Notes: generated by a model not told the origin, from the sequence alone. A DNA stretch of 64,000 bases from Oceanobacillus sp. J11TS1 (GCF_018333215.1 NZ_BORO01000005.1:62001-126000), one strand, 5' to 3'; positions 54,771 to 62,844 are shown, counted from the first letter of the stretch. Program-made: numbers and translations.

Positions 54771-55349
54771 CTATAGATAGAGCTTATCAACAACCGGTAA
54801 AAAATCAACTTTTTTTTGATAATGAAAAGGAATTGCAAACCCGCGTTGTTTCACATGTTCATATGATATTGATTTTCTACCGTCATTAAATTGCTCTTGC
54901 CAGCAAACAAATAAATCCTTTGCATCGAATAGATAAGTTTCATCATAAGCTCTAAACCGTAAAATAATAAAGCTGATTCCTCCATGCTTTACTACTTGTT
55001 CCATGTGATGAACTTGATGTTCATGAATGTTTGCAAGAGGAAAGGATGTTTTATTCTTAGTTTCCTTCGCCTCAAAGTCAATGTACTTCCCTTTATAGAC
55101 ACCATTATAATCTGTTGTTGATGCCTGTTTAAAATACGCTTCCGTGATAACTGCGGCACTGCGCTTGGGGTAATGTACATTTACAATCTGCACAGGTGTT
55201 GGTTTTTTATGAATTATAGCTTGCCCTTGTATTCGATAAAAATCTGTCGTTTCATTTATTTCTTCTTCAAGTGTCATTCCTCTCCTGCTAAAACTTGTTT
55301 GCTTTGGTTTTATGGTTAGTGATTTTCGCTGACCATTAGGGTAGTTCAT
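54771..55349 (-). CDS. recU: Holliday junction resolvase RecU
   Basis: A 192-residue PD-(D/E)XK nuclease that cleaves recombination intermediates and aids chromosome segregation. The conserved block IHKKPTPVQIVNVHYPKRS (about residues 46-64), STTDYNGVYKGKYIDFEAKET with the catalytic aspartate and E-X-K, and HEHQ are intact. The start at 55349 has AGGAGGTAAG on the minus strand. It forms the upstream gene of the recU-ponA operon. Slightly shorter than B. subtilis RecU (206) at both ends. Confidence 0.96.
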   Translation of the reverse strand: MNYPNGQRKSLTIKPKQTSFSRRGMTLEEEINETTDFYRIQGQAIIHKKPTPVQIVNVHYPKRSAAVITEAYFKQASTTDYNGVYKGKYIDFEAKETKNKTSFPLANIHEHQVHHMEQVVKHGGISFIILRFRAYDETYLFDAKDLFVCWQEQFNDGRKSISYEHVKQRGFAIPFHYQKKVDFLPVVDKLYL

Positions 55350-55800
55350 GATTTCTTACCTCCTAACACATCATATCCTAAATAAAAACAGCATCAGGGA
55401 AAAATTACTGATTGTTATTAGGATAGATTTAAAACCAGTACACCATATATTATAGTACAATTTCAAGAAGGAAACTAATAAGAACGTATTTAATCTTAAA
55501 AGATATGTATAAAATATGGAGAAATGAAATCGAGACAAACTGCTCCCATATCAACCTTTCGCCACAGACATGAGGGTATGGTATCCTCTTATGCGGTATC
55601 CATGTCAGCTATACAACGCGGCCGTTTATTCGATCAAAGTACGATTTTACTTCAGTCGGACTAGCAAACAGTAGCACTTTACACTTTACATAGGTACGTA
55701 CACAAGTTGAAGTTCTTAACGGTTAATAAAAGAATAAAAATTTATATGGTCCTTGTAGATAAAGGATAGGGGAAAAACGCTTATTTTATACGTAAAGAAA
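55350..55800. other. Gap upstream of recU where yppC/yppD would lie
   Basis: No gene is seen on either strand. A minus-strand TATAAT (55454-55449) is a possible recU promoter. An imperfect hairpin with outer arms GACATG/CATGTC spans 55567-55606. In B. subtilis yppC and yppD occupy this interval between recU and sspM. Confidence 0.5.
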
Positions 55801-55850
55801 AACCTAATTACATCCGGGAGCAAGCCATCGCTCCCGGAATCTAATTAGGT
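55801..55850. terminator. Strong hairpin terminator downstream of sspM
   Basis: AACCTAATTA (55801) and TAATTAGGTT (55850) form outer arms around CCGGGAGC/GCTCCCGG. On the minus strand it follows the sspM stop by about 30 bases. T-tracts are short, but the stem is very stable. Confidence 0.75.
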
Positions 55851-55878
55851 TATCTGTTCAGTTCGCTTTTTTGCACGG

Positions 55879-55980
55879 TTACGTTGAAGGGCGGTTAGGT
55901 CCAGCTAATTTTTTATCTCTCATTTTTTCATTGTTCTTTTTGTTTGCATTTGTTTTTTGTTGTGCTTTCGATGATTTCAT
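55879..55980 (-). CDS. sspM: Small acid-soluble spore protein SspM
   Basis: A 33-residue protein on the minus strand. It begins MKSSKAQQKT, is rich in K, N and Q, and ends in KKLAGPNRPST; B. subtilis SspM (34 residues) has the same KKLGGPNRPST end. SspM is a minor spore protein expressed in the forespore under sigma-G. GGAGG lies about eight bases upstream of the ATG. Position between recU and yppE also matches B. subtilis. Too short for standard gene-length cut-offs. A clear sigma-G promoter was not identified. Confidence 0.9.
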   Translation of the reverse strand: MKSSKAQQKTNANKKNNEKMRDKKLAGPNRPST

Positions 55981-56191
55981 TGAAGAAAACCTCCTTTTTC
56001 CATTTTTTAAGCGATGCTTTCCGCTTCCTTTATAGCTTGTCTAATTTTGTGCAAATCATTACGGTTTTACACTAGTTTTGTTTTGATTGTTCTAGTTTTG
56101 TCGAAAGGGAAGGTAGTTCTTTCTTTAACGTGGAATAAATAGCACATCAGTCTTCAAATAGTACGATTATTTTAAAATAGGGGGAGAATAG

Positions 56192-56410
56192 ATGATGCTT
56201 CTTTCAAAATCAATCGTTTCCGAGGAAAACAACGCGCATAGTAAAGAGGATATGGAAAGACAAATGGAACAGATTCAGGAACAGCTCACCTTAATTCATT
56301 TAAAATTAAAAGCAAAAGTGGATAGCGAAGTTTGGGTGCAATTTCAAACAAAGTCACATAGCATAAAACAGGTCGAATTAGAATTTCAAAAGTTAAAGCA
56401 GCTCCTATAA
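56192..56410 (+). CDS. Small coiled-coil protein of unknown function
   Basis: A 72-residue highly charged protein, almost entirely predicted helical, with heptad-like spacing (MERQMEQIQEQLTLIHLKLKA). GGGGGAG precedes tandem ATGs, so translation is plausible. I do not recognise the family. It lies where B. subtilis carries small ypp genes (yppE, yppF), upstream of yppE, but no specific homology is claimed. Confidence 0.5.
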   Translation: MMLLSKSIVSEENNAHSKEDMERQMEQIQEQLTLIHLKLKAKVDSEVWVQFQTKSHSIKQVELEFQKLKQLL

Positions 56411-56465
56411 CAAGGGAAAGGTTTTTGTTCATTTTTCAGTCATGACTTTTCCGTCGATTATATGA

Positions 56466-56471
56466 TAAAAT
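56466..56471 (+). promoter_or_regulatory. Putative promoter for yppE
   Basis: TAAAAT preceded by TGa (extended -10), with TGACTT 17 bases upstream, 77 bases before yppE. Confidence 0.4.
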
Positions 56472-56548
56472 AAATCAACAATAGAAATTAATAAAGCAAG
56501 AGCTTTTAAGGAAGTAATGTGCAGTTTGAAATTGAAGGATGACGGATT

Positions 56549-56908
56549 ATGAATCTTATTGAAAAAACAAAAAAATTAAATTACGATTTAGAAACGCTGA
56601 GACACAGATTTGAAAACAGCGAAGCTCCCAGCGATCGAAAGGACCGTACTTTTTTTAATATGGTAAAAGAAAAGACTTCGCCAATTTATGATTTATTGGA
56701 AAGTTGGGAAGCGGATGCCTTGGCTGCAGTGAAGGAACGAAAAGCCGCTGTTCATCCAAATCAAATTCAATCAACACGAGAAAATATGGAATTACTGCTT
56801 ATGCATAGTTTTTACCTGGATGTCAGAAGAAAACGGTATATAGAATTATATACATCCATTCGTTATGTTTTTGATTTATTATTAGATACCATCACAGAAA
56901 AGTACTAA
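56549..56908 (+). CDS. yppE: DUF1798 protein YppE
   Basis: A 119-residue all-helical protein of the DUF1798/YppE family (structure known in B. subtilis, function not). Helical segments carry the family phrases FFNMVKEKTSPIYDLLESWE and FYLDVRRKRYIELYTSIRYVFDLLL. Length matches YppE (123). It lies between sspM and gpsB, as in B. subtilis, but with cdd inserted just downstream. Confidence 0.85.
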   Translation: MNLIEKTKKLNYDLETLRHRFENSEAPSDRKDRTFFNMVKEKTSPIYDLLESWEADALAAVKERKAAVHPNQIQSTRENMELLLMHSFYLDVRRKRYIELYTSIRYVFDLLLDTITEKY

Positions 56909-56944
56909 AATGATACCTTTGAACTTGTGGGGAGGAACACGTAT

Positions 56945-57340
56945 ATGAAAGAAAAATTAATTGAAGAAGCAATTCAAATTAGATCTAGAGCCTATGTACC
57001 GTATTCTCATTTTCCAGTAGGTGCAGCATTATTAACAAAATCGGGAAAAGTCTATATTGGTTGTAATATTGAAAATGCTGCATATCCATCTACTTGCTGT
57101 GCAGAACGTGTTGCAATTTTTAAAGCTATTTCTGACGGAGAAATGGAATTTGCAGAAATGGCTGTTGCAGCGGATACAAAGCGCCCGGTACCGCCTTGTG
57201 GAACTTGCCGGCAAGTCATGAGTGAATTTTTTAGTCCTGATATGACAATTCATTTAACTAATTTAAATAAGGACGTTCACACACTTACTACGGATCAATT
57301 ATTACCTTTTTCTTTCCAAAAAGAAGACATGGATGAATAA
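56945..57340 (+). CDS. cdd: Cytidine deaminase
   Basis: A 131-residue homotetrameric zinc enzyme that deaminates cytidine and deoxycytidine for pyrimidine salvage. The motif CNIENAAYPSTCCAERVAIF with the catalytic glutamate (AER) and the PPCGTCRQV cysteine pair are intact. The ATG at 56945 has GGGGAGG nine bases upstream. In B. subtilis cdd is beside era, so its location between yppE and gpsB is unusual; a second copy could exist elsewhere. Confidence 0.94.
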   Translation: MKEKLIEEAIQIRSRAYVPYSHFPVGAALLTKSGKVYIGCNIENAAYPSTCCAERVAIFKAISDGEMEFAEMAVAADTKRPVPPCGTCRQVMSEFFSPDMTIHLTNLNKDVHTLTTDQLLPFSFQKEDMDE

Positions 57341-57373
57341 TAGGGAATGGTTTTTGGTTATTTTTAAATTTTG

Positions 57374-57403
57374 AAGGGAGACTGACATTCAGTTTCCTTT
57401 TTT
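57374..57403 (+). terminator. cdd terminator
   Basis: GAAGGGAGACTG pairs with CAGTTTCCTTT around five bases, followed by TTTT. Confidence 0.75.
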
Positions 57404-57404
57404 A

Positions 57405-57413
57405 TGCTATAAT
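57405..57413 (+). promoter_or_regulatory. Extended -10 promoter for gpsB
   Basis: TGcTATAAT follows directly on the cdd terminator, 90 bases before the gpsB start. Confidence 0.6.
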
Positions 57414-57503
57414 AGCTCTCATAGAGATTGTATATTGTATAATGAAAAAAGTAGACATAGGATTAAAAAACGATAAGATAGTATATGCAGAGGTGATTTG
57501 GAA

Positions 57504-57815
57504 ATGAGTATGGATCGTATTCAACTTAGTGGGAAGAAAATTTTAGAAAAAGATTTTAAAACAGGAATTCGAGGTTACTCTCAGGAAGAAGTGGATGAAT
57601 TTTTAGATATTATTATTCAGGATTACGATAATTTCAAACAAGAAATTGACCGTTTGAATGAAGAAATTGAGAATTTGAAAAAGAATCGGCCGGCAGAAGC
57701 GCCAAGAGCACGGTCAACACAACAGAGTTCACAAGTTAATTACGATGTCTTAAAACGCTTATCTAACCTTGAAAAAGCTGTTTTTGGAAAAAGATACGCT
57801 GACTCTGAGGAATAA
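57504..57815 (+). CDS. gpsB: Cell division regulator GpsB
   Basis: A 103-residue DivIVA-like protein that shuttles between septum and sidewall and binds class A PBPs. The membrane-associated N-terminal motif KKILEKDFKTGIRGYSQEEVDEFLD is followed by a coiled coil (about residues 30-62), a proline/alanine-rich linker and the C-terminal LKRLSNLEKAVFG trimerisation helix. The start ATG 57504 has AGAGGTGA. Its known PBP partner in B. subtilis is PonA, encoded in this window. Confidence 0.95.
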   Translation: MSMDRIQLSGKKILEKDFKTGIRGYSQEEVDEFLDIIIQDYDNFKQEIDRLNEEIENLKKNRPAEAPRARSTQQSSQVNYDVLKRLSNLEKAVFGKRYADSEE

Positions 57816-57827
57816 GGAAAACGATAT

Positions 57828-57856
57828 TTGATTTATCATCAAAAACCTGTTAAAAT
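57828..57856 (+). promoter_or_regulatory. Sigma-A promoter for rnpB
   Basis: TTGATT (57828-57833) and TAAAAT (57851-57856) are 17 bases apart and predict a start at about 57863, the first base of the RNase P RNA. Confidence 0.8.
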
Positions 57857-57863
57857 GTTTTAA

Positions 57864-58268
57864 GTTACTTAAATGCTCATGTAATCGCTATGTCCATTTC
57901 GGATATAGAGGAAAGTCCATGCTCACACAGGCTGCGATGCTTGTAGTGTTCGTGCTTGATGAAGTCATAAGTCAAGGTAGTTTTTTAAAACTAACGGCAG
58001 AAGAGCTGTACTAAGTCACTTTTGTGATATGTCTGCTCTCTTGAAAGTGCCACAGTGACGTAGCTAGTGTGGAAACGCACTAGGTGGAACGAGGTAAACC
58101 CCACGAGTGAGCAACCCAAATAATGGTAGGGGCATCCTTCAGTAGGGAATTGAACCGAACGAGGGACAGCAATTGCTGTAGATAGATGATTACAACCGGC
58201 GTACGAGGCTTGACCACCGTTTGCAGTACAATGGAACAGAACATGGCTTACCGAGTATTTAAGGGTCA
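57864..58268 (+). ncRNA. rnpB: RNase P RNA, Bacillus type B
   Basis: About 405 bases matching the B. subtilis RNA in order and spacing. TAATCGCTATG near the 5' end is followed by AGAGGAAAGTCCATGCTC, AGTGTTCGTGC, CTTGAAAGTGCCACAGTGACG, GTAAACCCC, GCAACCCAAATAATGGTAGGGG, TGTAGATAGATGATTAC, and the closing GGAACAGAACATGGCTTAC. The P1 stem pairs ACTTAAATGCTC with GAGTATTTAAG. It processes the 5' ends of tRNAs with RnpA. Its place after gpsB is as in B. subtilis. Exact ends are set by comparison and promoter spacing. Confidence 0.95.
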
Positions 58269-58281
58269 CGTTAACGAATTT

Positions 58282-58322
58282 AGATTCTATTTCCAGTTGA
58301 ATGAAATAGAGTCTTTTTTCTT
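58282..58322 (+). terminator. rnpB terminator
   Basis: GATTCTATTTC pairs with GAAATAGAGTC through a nine-base loop, followed by TTTTTTC. Confidence 0.9.
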
Positions 58323-58368
58323 TTATTGACTTAAAACACTATACTGTTACCCGAGAGGAATTATAAAA

Positions 58369-59499
58369 ATGAAACAAGTAACTTTAATTGCTACGGCAGC
58401 AATGGGACTTGAATCAATTGTTGCAAAAGAAGTTAAGGACTTAGGATATGAAGCAACTGTCGAGAATGGCAAAGTAATTTTTGATGCCCCCATATCTGCA
58501 ATCCCAAGATGTAATTTATGGCTAAGAACTGCAGACCGTGTGAAAATTCTTGTCGGTAAGTTTCAAGCCACCACTTTTGATGAGCTATTTGAACAGACAA
58601 AAGCACTACCTTGGGAAAATTACATCGATGAAACTGGGCAAATACCTGTTTCCGGAAAATCTGTTAAATCAACTTTATACAGCGTGCCAGATTGCCAAGC
58701 AATTGTGAAGAAAGCAATTGTGGAACGAATGAAATTAAAATATGGTCTTGTAAATAAACTTGAAGAATCAGGTGCGCTTTATAAAACGGAAATTGCGCTA
58801 TTAAAGGATGAAGCAACATTAACCATCGATACATCAGGGACAGGCTTACACAAGCGTGGTTATCGAGTAGAACAAGGGGAAGCACCCTTAAAAGAAACGC
58901 TCGCTGCAGCCCTTGTTCTTTTAACGAATTGGAAACCTGATCAGCCTTTAATTGATCCATTCTGTGGTTCAGGCACGATTCTTATTGAAGCGGCGTTAAT
59001 TGGACAAAATATCGCTCCTGGTTTTAACCGCGAATTTGCCTCTGAAGAATGGAGCTTAGTGAAACAAAGACATTGGGATGCGGCTTTTACGGAAGCAGAA
59101 GAGCTGGCAAATTATGATCAGTCCTTATCCATTGTTGGCTCTGATATTAGTCATCAAATGATTGAAACTGCAAAGGCAAATGCGCTCGAGGCTGGACTCG
59201 GTGATTTAATTGAGTGGAAGCAAATGCAAGTCAGTGATCTTACCATAAAGCAAAAAAATGGTTACCTCATTAGTAATCCACCATATGGACAACGTCTAAG
59301 CGATAAAGAAGAAGTTGAGAAGATGTATCAGGATTTAGGTAGTGTAATGCAAAATCACCCAACCTGGAGCGCGTACATCATTACAGCTTATGAACAGTTT
59401 GAAAAAGCATTTGGAAAAACGGCTACGAAGAAACGCAAGCTGTTTAATGGTTTTATTCAAACGAACTACTATCAATATTTTGGGAAGAAAGAGGATTAA
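58369..59499 (+). CDS. ypsC: THUMP-domain class I RNA methyltransferase YpsC (RlmL-like)
   Basis: A 376-residue protein with an N-terminal ferredoxin-like and THUMP domain (about residues 1-155) that binds RNA, and a C-terminal Rossmann methyltransferase domain. SAM motif I is in DPFCGSGTILIEAAL (about residue 199), and the N6/N2-type catalytic motif is NPPYGQRLS (about 303). The homologous E. coli RlmL methylates 23S rRNA G2445. The position after rnpB matches B. subtilis ypsC. Its exact target base here is inference. Confidence 0.92.
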   Translation: MKQVTLIATAAMGLESIVAKEVKDLGYEATVENGKVIFDAPISAIPRCNLWLRTADRVKILVGKFQATTFDELFEQTKALPWENYIDETGQIPVSGKSVKSTLYSVPDCQAIVKKAIVERMKLKYGLVNKLEESGALYKTEIALLKDEATLTIDTSGTGLHKRGYRVEQGEAPLKETLAAALVLLTNWKPDQPLIDPFCGSGTILIEAALIGQNIAPGFNREFASEEWSLVKQRHWDAAFTEAEELANYDQSLSIVGSDISHQMIETAKANALEAGLGDLIEWKQMQVSDLTIKQKNGYLISNPPYGQRLSDKEEVEKMYQDLGSVMQNHPTWSAYIITAYEQFEKAFGKTATKKRKLFNGFIQTNYYQYFGKKED

Positions 59500-59536
59500 A
59501 ATCATCTATTGGCTCTTTAAGAAGAGTCTTCCCGAT

Positions 59537-59583
59537 AAAAAACGCAAGAAATCAATTTCATTCATTGATTTCTTGCGTTTTTA
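59537..59583. terminator. Bidirectional terminator between ypsC and the ba3 oxidase genes
   Basis: AAAAACGCAAGAAATCAA pairs with TTGATTTCTTGCGTTTTT over a nine-base loop. It can serve the convergent units. Confidence 0.92.
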
Positions 59584-59685
59584 GTTAAATAGGTAAAGAA
59601 AGTATAAAAGTTTTGCACATAGTTTCGGTGGATCGAGTAACTGTAACCCTAGAATGGGCGCTTTGCACTATTGGTTCCTTTAATC

Positions 59686-61371
59686 TTATAAAATACTGTC
59701 AAATGGAGGTGACCCTGGCGGTGCATTTTGAATAATATCTATCATTGGAACCGTGTAAGCAAATAGAATCAACGCAATGGTAATTCCAATCCATAACTTC
59801 CAATTTTCCATCCATAAAGGAGTCGGAATGGCATCTTTTTCTTCTTCCGCAATTGGAAATTCTTCCTCACCTTTAGGAGCAAAGAAGCATAATTCCACAA
59901 AAATATAAATCATGAAGACAATACCGATAAACAAAAGCGTTCCGCCGACAGCCTGAGCTACTTGATAACCAACCCATTCAGCAGCTTGTTCTGTACCGCC
60001 ATAATCGGAGAAAGAAGATCTCCTTGGCCCGCCAAGCAGTCCCTGAATATGCATAGCCCCAGACATAATCAACATTCCTACTGCCCAGATAACCGTTTGA
60101 TAAATGCCTAGTTTATGAATTTTCGGTGTTAGCTTTCTCCCCGTTAAATGAGGTATCAACCAGTAACTGATCCCAAAAAAGGTTAGAATCACGGTCGTTG
60201 CAATTGTTAAATGAAAATGTCCTGTTACCCAAATGGTATTATGAATAACTGTATTTAATTGGTGGGATGCATTAATAAGACCGCCTGCTCCGCCTGGAAT
60301 AAAAGCTAGCATTCCGACAAACGGAGCTACAAACCGAACATCTTTCCAAGGTAACTTTTTAAACCAGTCCAATAATCCAGTTGCACCATTTTTCCGGCCG
60401 GTAATCTCAAACATCGCAAACATAGAAAATGCAGTCATTAAACTTGGAATAACAACCATAAATGTTAGAACTACTTGAATAAACTTCCATGTCGGATCAA
60501 TACCTGGTTCTGTAAGCTGATGGTGGAATCCAACTGGAATAGAGAAAAATAAGAACAAAATAAATGAAAGTCTTGCTAAAGAATCACTGAATATTTTTCC
60601 GCCAATAATTTTAGGTATAATTGCATACCATGCCATATAAGCAGGAAGCAACCAGAAATAAACGAGCGGATGGCCGAAGTACCAGAATAGAGTACGGCTT
60701 AGTAAAACATGAATCGTTTCTGCATAGCCTAATGACCATGGGATAAATTGAACAAGAACTGCTACAGCTACACCAATGGAACAGATAACCCACATAATCA
60801 TATTAATGGTAACCATAAAGGCTAAAAGTGGTGTTTTCTGATTCGGATGAGCTTTTTTCCAAATGTAGACTTGATGCCAATTTACAAAAGCAGCAATCCA
60901 GGATCCAACTACTACAAGCGCTAGCCCGATATAAAAGATTGGATGCGCTTTTAAGGGTGCATAGAACGTATATAGAACATTTGCTTTACCAAGTAAAATT
61001 GCTGTTCCTGTGAAAGCTGTACCTATTGTCATTGTCCAAAAAGAAACCCAACCTAGTTTTCGTTGTCTGCCGGACATTCCAACGGTTTTACCTAATAAGG
61101 AAAATTGGAATCCAATAATGAAAAAAGTTGTCAGTACTAACGCTAGGATAACACCGTGTAACGTAAGAATTTGATAATAGCCAATCCCAAGCGGAAGTTC
61201 AAAATCACCCGAACGGACGAGCACTTGTAATAACCCCATTAAACCACCGATAAATAAAGAAATAAATGCAACATACATAAAGGATAGATACAATTTCGCC
61301 TCTGGTTTTGAGATACTCAAGGGTGTTAGATTAATTTCTTCATTTTGCTGCTGTTTCATTGCTAGACTCAT
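59686..61371 (-). CDS. cbaA: ba3-type cytochrome c oxidase subunit I
   Basis: A 561-residue heme-copper oxidase subunit of the B family. It has about 13 membrane helices. A heme histidine lies in YYQILTLHGVILALV, CuB ligands in FGHPLVYFW (the Tyr forming the His-Tyr cross-link) and VGFHHQL, and the heme ligands in VTGHFHL. The D- and K-channel residues of A-type oxidases are not expected. The ATG at 61371 follows GGAGGTGG and overlaps subunit II by 32 bases; the ATG at 61395 lies before that site. It reduces oxygen with electrons from cytochrome c under low oxygen or high demand. Confidence 0.92.
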   Translation of the reverse strand: MSLAMKQQQNEEINLTPLSISKPEAKLYLSFMYVAFISLFIGGLMGLLQVLVRSGDFELPLGIGYYQILTLHGVILALVLTTFFIIGFQFSLLGKTVGMSGRQRKLGWVSFWTMTIGTAFTGTAILLGKANVLYTFYAPLKAHPIFYIGLALVVVGSWIAAFVNWHQVYIWKKAHPNQKTPLLAFMVTINMIMWVICSIGVAVAVLVQFIPWSLGYAETIHVLLSRTLFWYFGHPLVYFWLLPAYMAWYAIIPKIIGGKIFSDSLARLSFILFLFFSIPVGFHHQLTEPGIDPTWKFIQVVLTFMVVIPSLMTAFSMFAMFEITGRKNGATGLLDWFKKLPWKDVRFVAPFVGMLAFIPGGAGGLINASHQLNTVIHNTIWVTGHFHLTIATTVILTFFGISYWLIPHLTGRKLTPKIHKLGIYQTVIWAVGMLIMSGAMHIQGLLGGPRRSSFSDYGGTEQAAEWVGYQVAQAVGGTLLFIGIVFMIYIFVELCFFAPKGEEEFPIAEEEKDAIPTPLWMENWKLWIGITIALILFAYTVPMIDIIQNAPPGSPPFDSIL

Positions 61372-61873
61372 CGTCAACCACCTCCACTGTTGCAAACATC
61401 ATGTGATGCCCGACACCACAGTATTCATTACATAATAACGTAAATTCTCCAGTTTTATTTAGCTGCACTTCCATGCTGCTGATATAACCGGGTTCAACCA
61501 TCATATTCACATTTGTACCTGCCACGTTAAATCCATGAACCACGTCTTTCGTAACTACTTGAAACAAAACCGTAGAGCCTTTAGGGATTTCTATGCGAGA
61601 TACCGCATTTCCATTATCGTCATTTCCTAAATCATAATGGAATGCACTTGCGACAACATTGACAATGTATTTATCCTCATCTACTTTTGTAAGCCCGAGA
61701 TTTTCCTTTTGGAAAGCCTCATTGGCTTCTACATTTTCAGGATCGATGATAGCTCCATGGCTTTGAGGGTGTGTACCTAAATAAAATGCTCCAAATCCAA
61801 GTATCGCTAGAAACAATACAAGGGAGGCGCCGCCAAAGATAAGCCAAATTTTCTCGTATTTGTGAAAGTGCAT
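61340..61873 (-). CDS. cbaB: ba3-type cytochrome c oxidase subunit II
   Basis: A 177-residue CuA-bearing subunit with one N-terminal membrane anchor (about residues 10-32) and an external cupredoxin domain. The CuA ligands are the histidine in VVHGFNVAG and CNEYCGVGHHMM near the C-terminus, all intact. AAGGAGGAG precedes the ATG. It lies between the IIA-like gene and subunit I in a three-gene minus-strand unit, and its end overlaps subunit I. Confidence 0.93.
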   Translation of the reverse strand: MHFHKYEKIWLIFGGASLVLFLAILGFGAFYLGTHPQSHGAIIDPENVEANEAFQKENLGLTKVDEDKYIVNVVASAFHYDLGNDDNGNAVSRIEIPKGSTVLFQVVTKDVVHGFNVAGTNVNMMVEPGYISSMEVQLNKTGEFTLLCNEYCGVGHHMMFATVEVVDDESSNETAAK

Positions 61874-61891
61874 GTTCTTTCTCCTCCTTCT

Positions 61892-62002
61892 TTATCGCGA
61901 CAAAAATAATAAAAATACTGCAAACCAGCTGATAAGAATAATTATTCCAATCATCATTACGAAAAAAAGTGTCCCTTTTAAATTTGGTTCCGATTTCTTC
62001 AT
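61892..62002 (-). CDS. Cytochrome c oxidase subunit IIA-like small membrane protein
   Basis: A 36-residue protein: an MKKSEPNLKGTLF start, then one hydrophobic helix to the C-terminus ending in LSR. Thermus ba3 oxidase has a comparable 34-residue subunit IIA, and Bacillaceae ba3 operons carry such a small gene ahead of subunit II. GGGGTGATT precedes the ATG. The gap to subunit II is 18 bases. Too short for usual gene-length cut-offs; identification rests on size, topology and operon position. Confidence 0.75.
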   Translation of the reverse strand: MKKSEPNLKGTLFFVMMIGIIILISWFAVFLLFLSR

Positions 62003-62083
62003 GTCAATCACCCCTTTTGTAACTTCTTACCTATAGCTTTATCATATCGAAAAAAAGGCGTGTACGACGCTCCACACCGAACC

Positions 62084-62111
62084 TTTCACATTTTGTTCAT
62101 TTATTCACAAG
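62084..62111 (-). promoter_or_regulatory. ResD-like boxes upstream of the ba3 genes
   Basis: On the minus strand CTTGTGAAT (62111-62103) matches the ResD-type box TTTGTGAAT at eight of nine positions; AATGTGAAA (62092-62084) follows as a weaker second copy. They lie about 85-110 bases upstream of the IIA-like gene. ResD controls respiratory genes in B. subtilis. No clear -35/-10 pair was found downstream. Confidence 0.35.
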
Positions 62112-62131
62112 TAGATTGATATGCTGGTTTT

Positions 62132-62169
62132 ACAAACTTTCTGGTTAGAAAAGTTTGTGACGTTTTTTT
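62132..62169 (+). terminator. Terminator-like hairpin without a known gene
   Basis: ACAAACTTT (62132-62140) pairs with AAAGTTTGT (62150-62158), then GACGTTTTTTT on the + strand. No + strand gene precedes it, because both neighbours are on the minus strand. Confidence 0.5.
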
Positions 62170-62277
62170 GTACAAATGAATGAAATTAATGCTTGATTGG
62201 AATAAATTGGGGTCTTTGTGTCATATATAAAGCAGGGAGGAGGACAAGGTGCCGGAGGAGAATAATTTTGCATAAAA

Positions 62278-62313
62278 TAAAAAAGCAGAACCCCAATCAG
62301 GATTCTGCTTTTA
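62278..62313 (-). terminator. cspD terminator
   Basis: On the minus strand AAAAGCAGAATCC pairs with GGGGTTCTGCTTTT, followed by TTATTTTA. Confidence 0.88.
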
Positions 62314-62327
62314 ATCTATGATGATAT

Positions 62328-62528
62328 TTATTTTTTTACAACATTTGCAGCTTGTGGACCACGTTCACCTTCAACTACTTCAAAGGATACTTCTTGACCT
62401 TCTTCTAACGTTTTAAATCCTTCTTCTTGAATAGCAGAATAATGTACGAAAATATCATTCCCTTCTTCTAATTGAATGAATCCGTAACCTTTTTCTGCAT
62501 TAAACCATTTTACTACTCCGTTTTCCAT
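62328..62528 (-). CDS. cspD: Cold-shock protein, CspD-like
   Basis: A 66-residue CspA-family protein: an OB-fold single-strand nucleic-acid chaperone. RNP1 KGYGFIQ (residues 14-20) and RNP2 DIFVHYSAI (about 25-33) are intact. B. subtilis CspB, C and D are of the same length; the assignment to cspD rests on the locus near ypsC/thyA. The ATG at 62528 has AGGAGG; an upstream in-frame ATG at 62555 lies before that site. The leader is unusual, with a promoter followed by a full terminator. Confidence 0.9.
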   Translation of the reverse strand: MENGVVKWFNAEKGYGFIQLEEGNDIFVHYSAIQEEGFKTLEEGQEVSFEVVEGERGPQAANVVKK

Positions 62529-62594
62529 GTCATTTTTCCTCCTAAATACTTCCACGTAAAACGCGTGTTAATACAAAGCAGAATAACGAAAAAT

Positions 62595-62660
62595 GAAAAA
62601 AGGCAGCTTCCGATAGAAGAACGGATCACCATCCACTTCTTTCTACCGAAGCTACCTTTA
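62595..62660 (-). terminator. Intrinsic terminator inside the cspD leader
   Basis: On the minus strand TAAAGGTAGCTTCGG pairs imperfectly with CGGAAGCTGCCTTTT, with TAGAA/TTCTA extending the stem, then TTTTTTC. It lies about 35 bases after the predicted start of transcription and about 70 bases before cspD. Either it attenuates cspD or it ends a separate small RNA of about 98 bases. Confidence 0.75.
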
Positions 62661-62700
62661 CATTCCAATGATTCCGTTAACATCTTCTTTGCTTGTACCC

Positions 62701-62729
62701 ATATTAGCTTAAATTTTTTTCATAGTCAA
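62701..62729 (-). promoter_or_regulatory. Sigma-A promoter for cspD leader RNA
   Basis: On the minus strand TTGACT (62729-62724) and TAATAT (62706-62701) are 17 bases apart; the start would be near 62694. No other good promoter was found between the leader terminator and cspD. Confidence 0.72.
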
Positions 62730-62844
62730 GAAATCCTTACCATTTTTATAAAATTATCAAAAGGTTAAGAATTTAGAGGTTTGCAGTCCTATCTAATCGA
62801 TTTTGTTTTTTTCATGTATGGGAAACCTATCTTAAGCAACTTTC

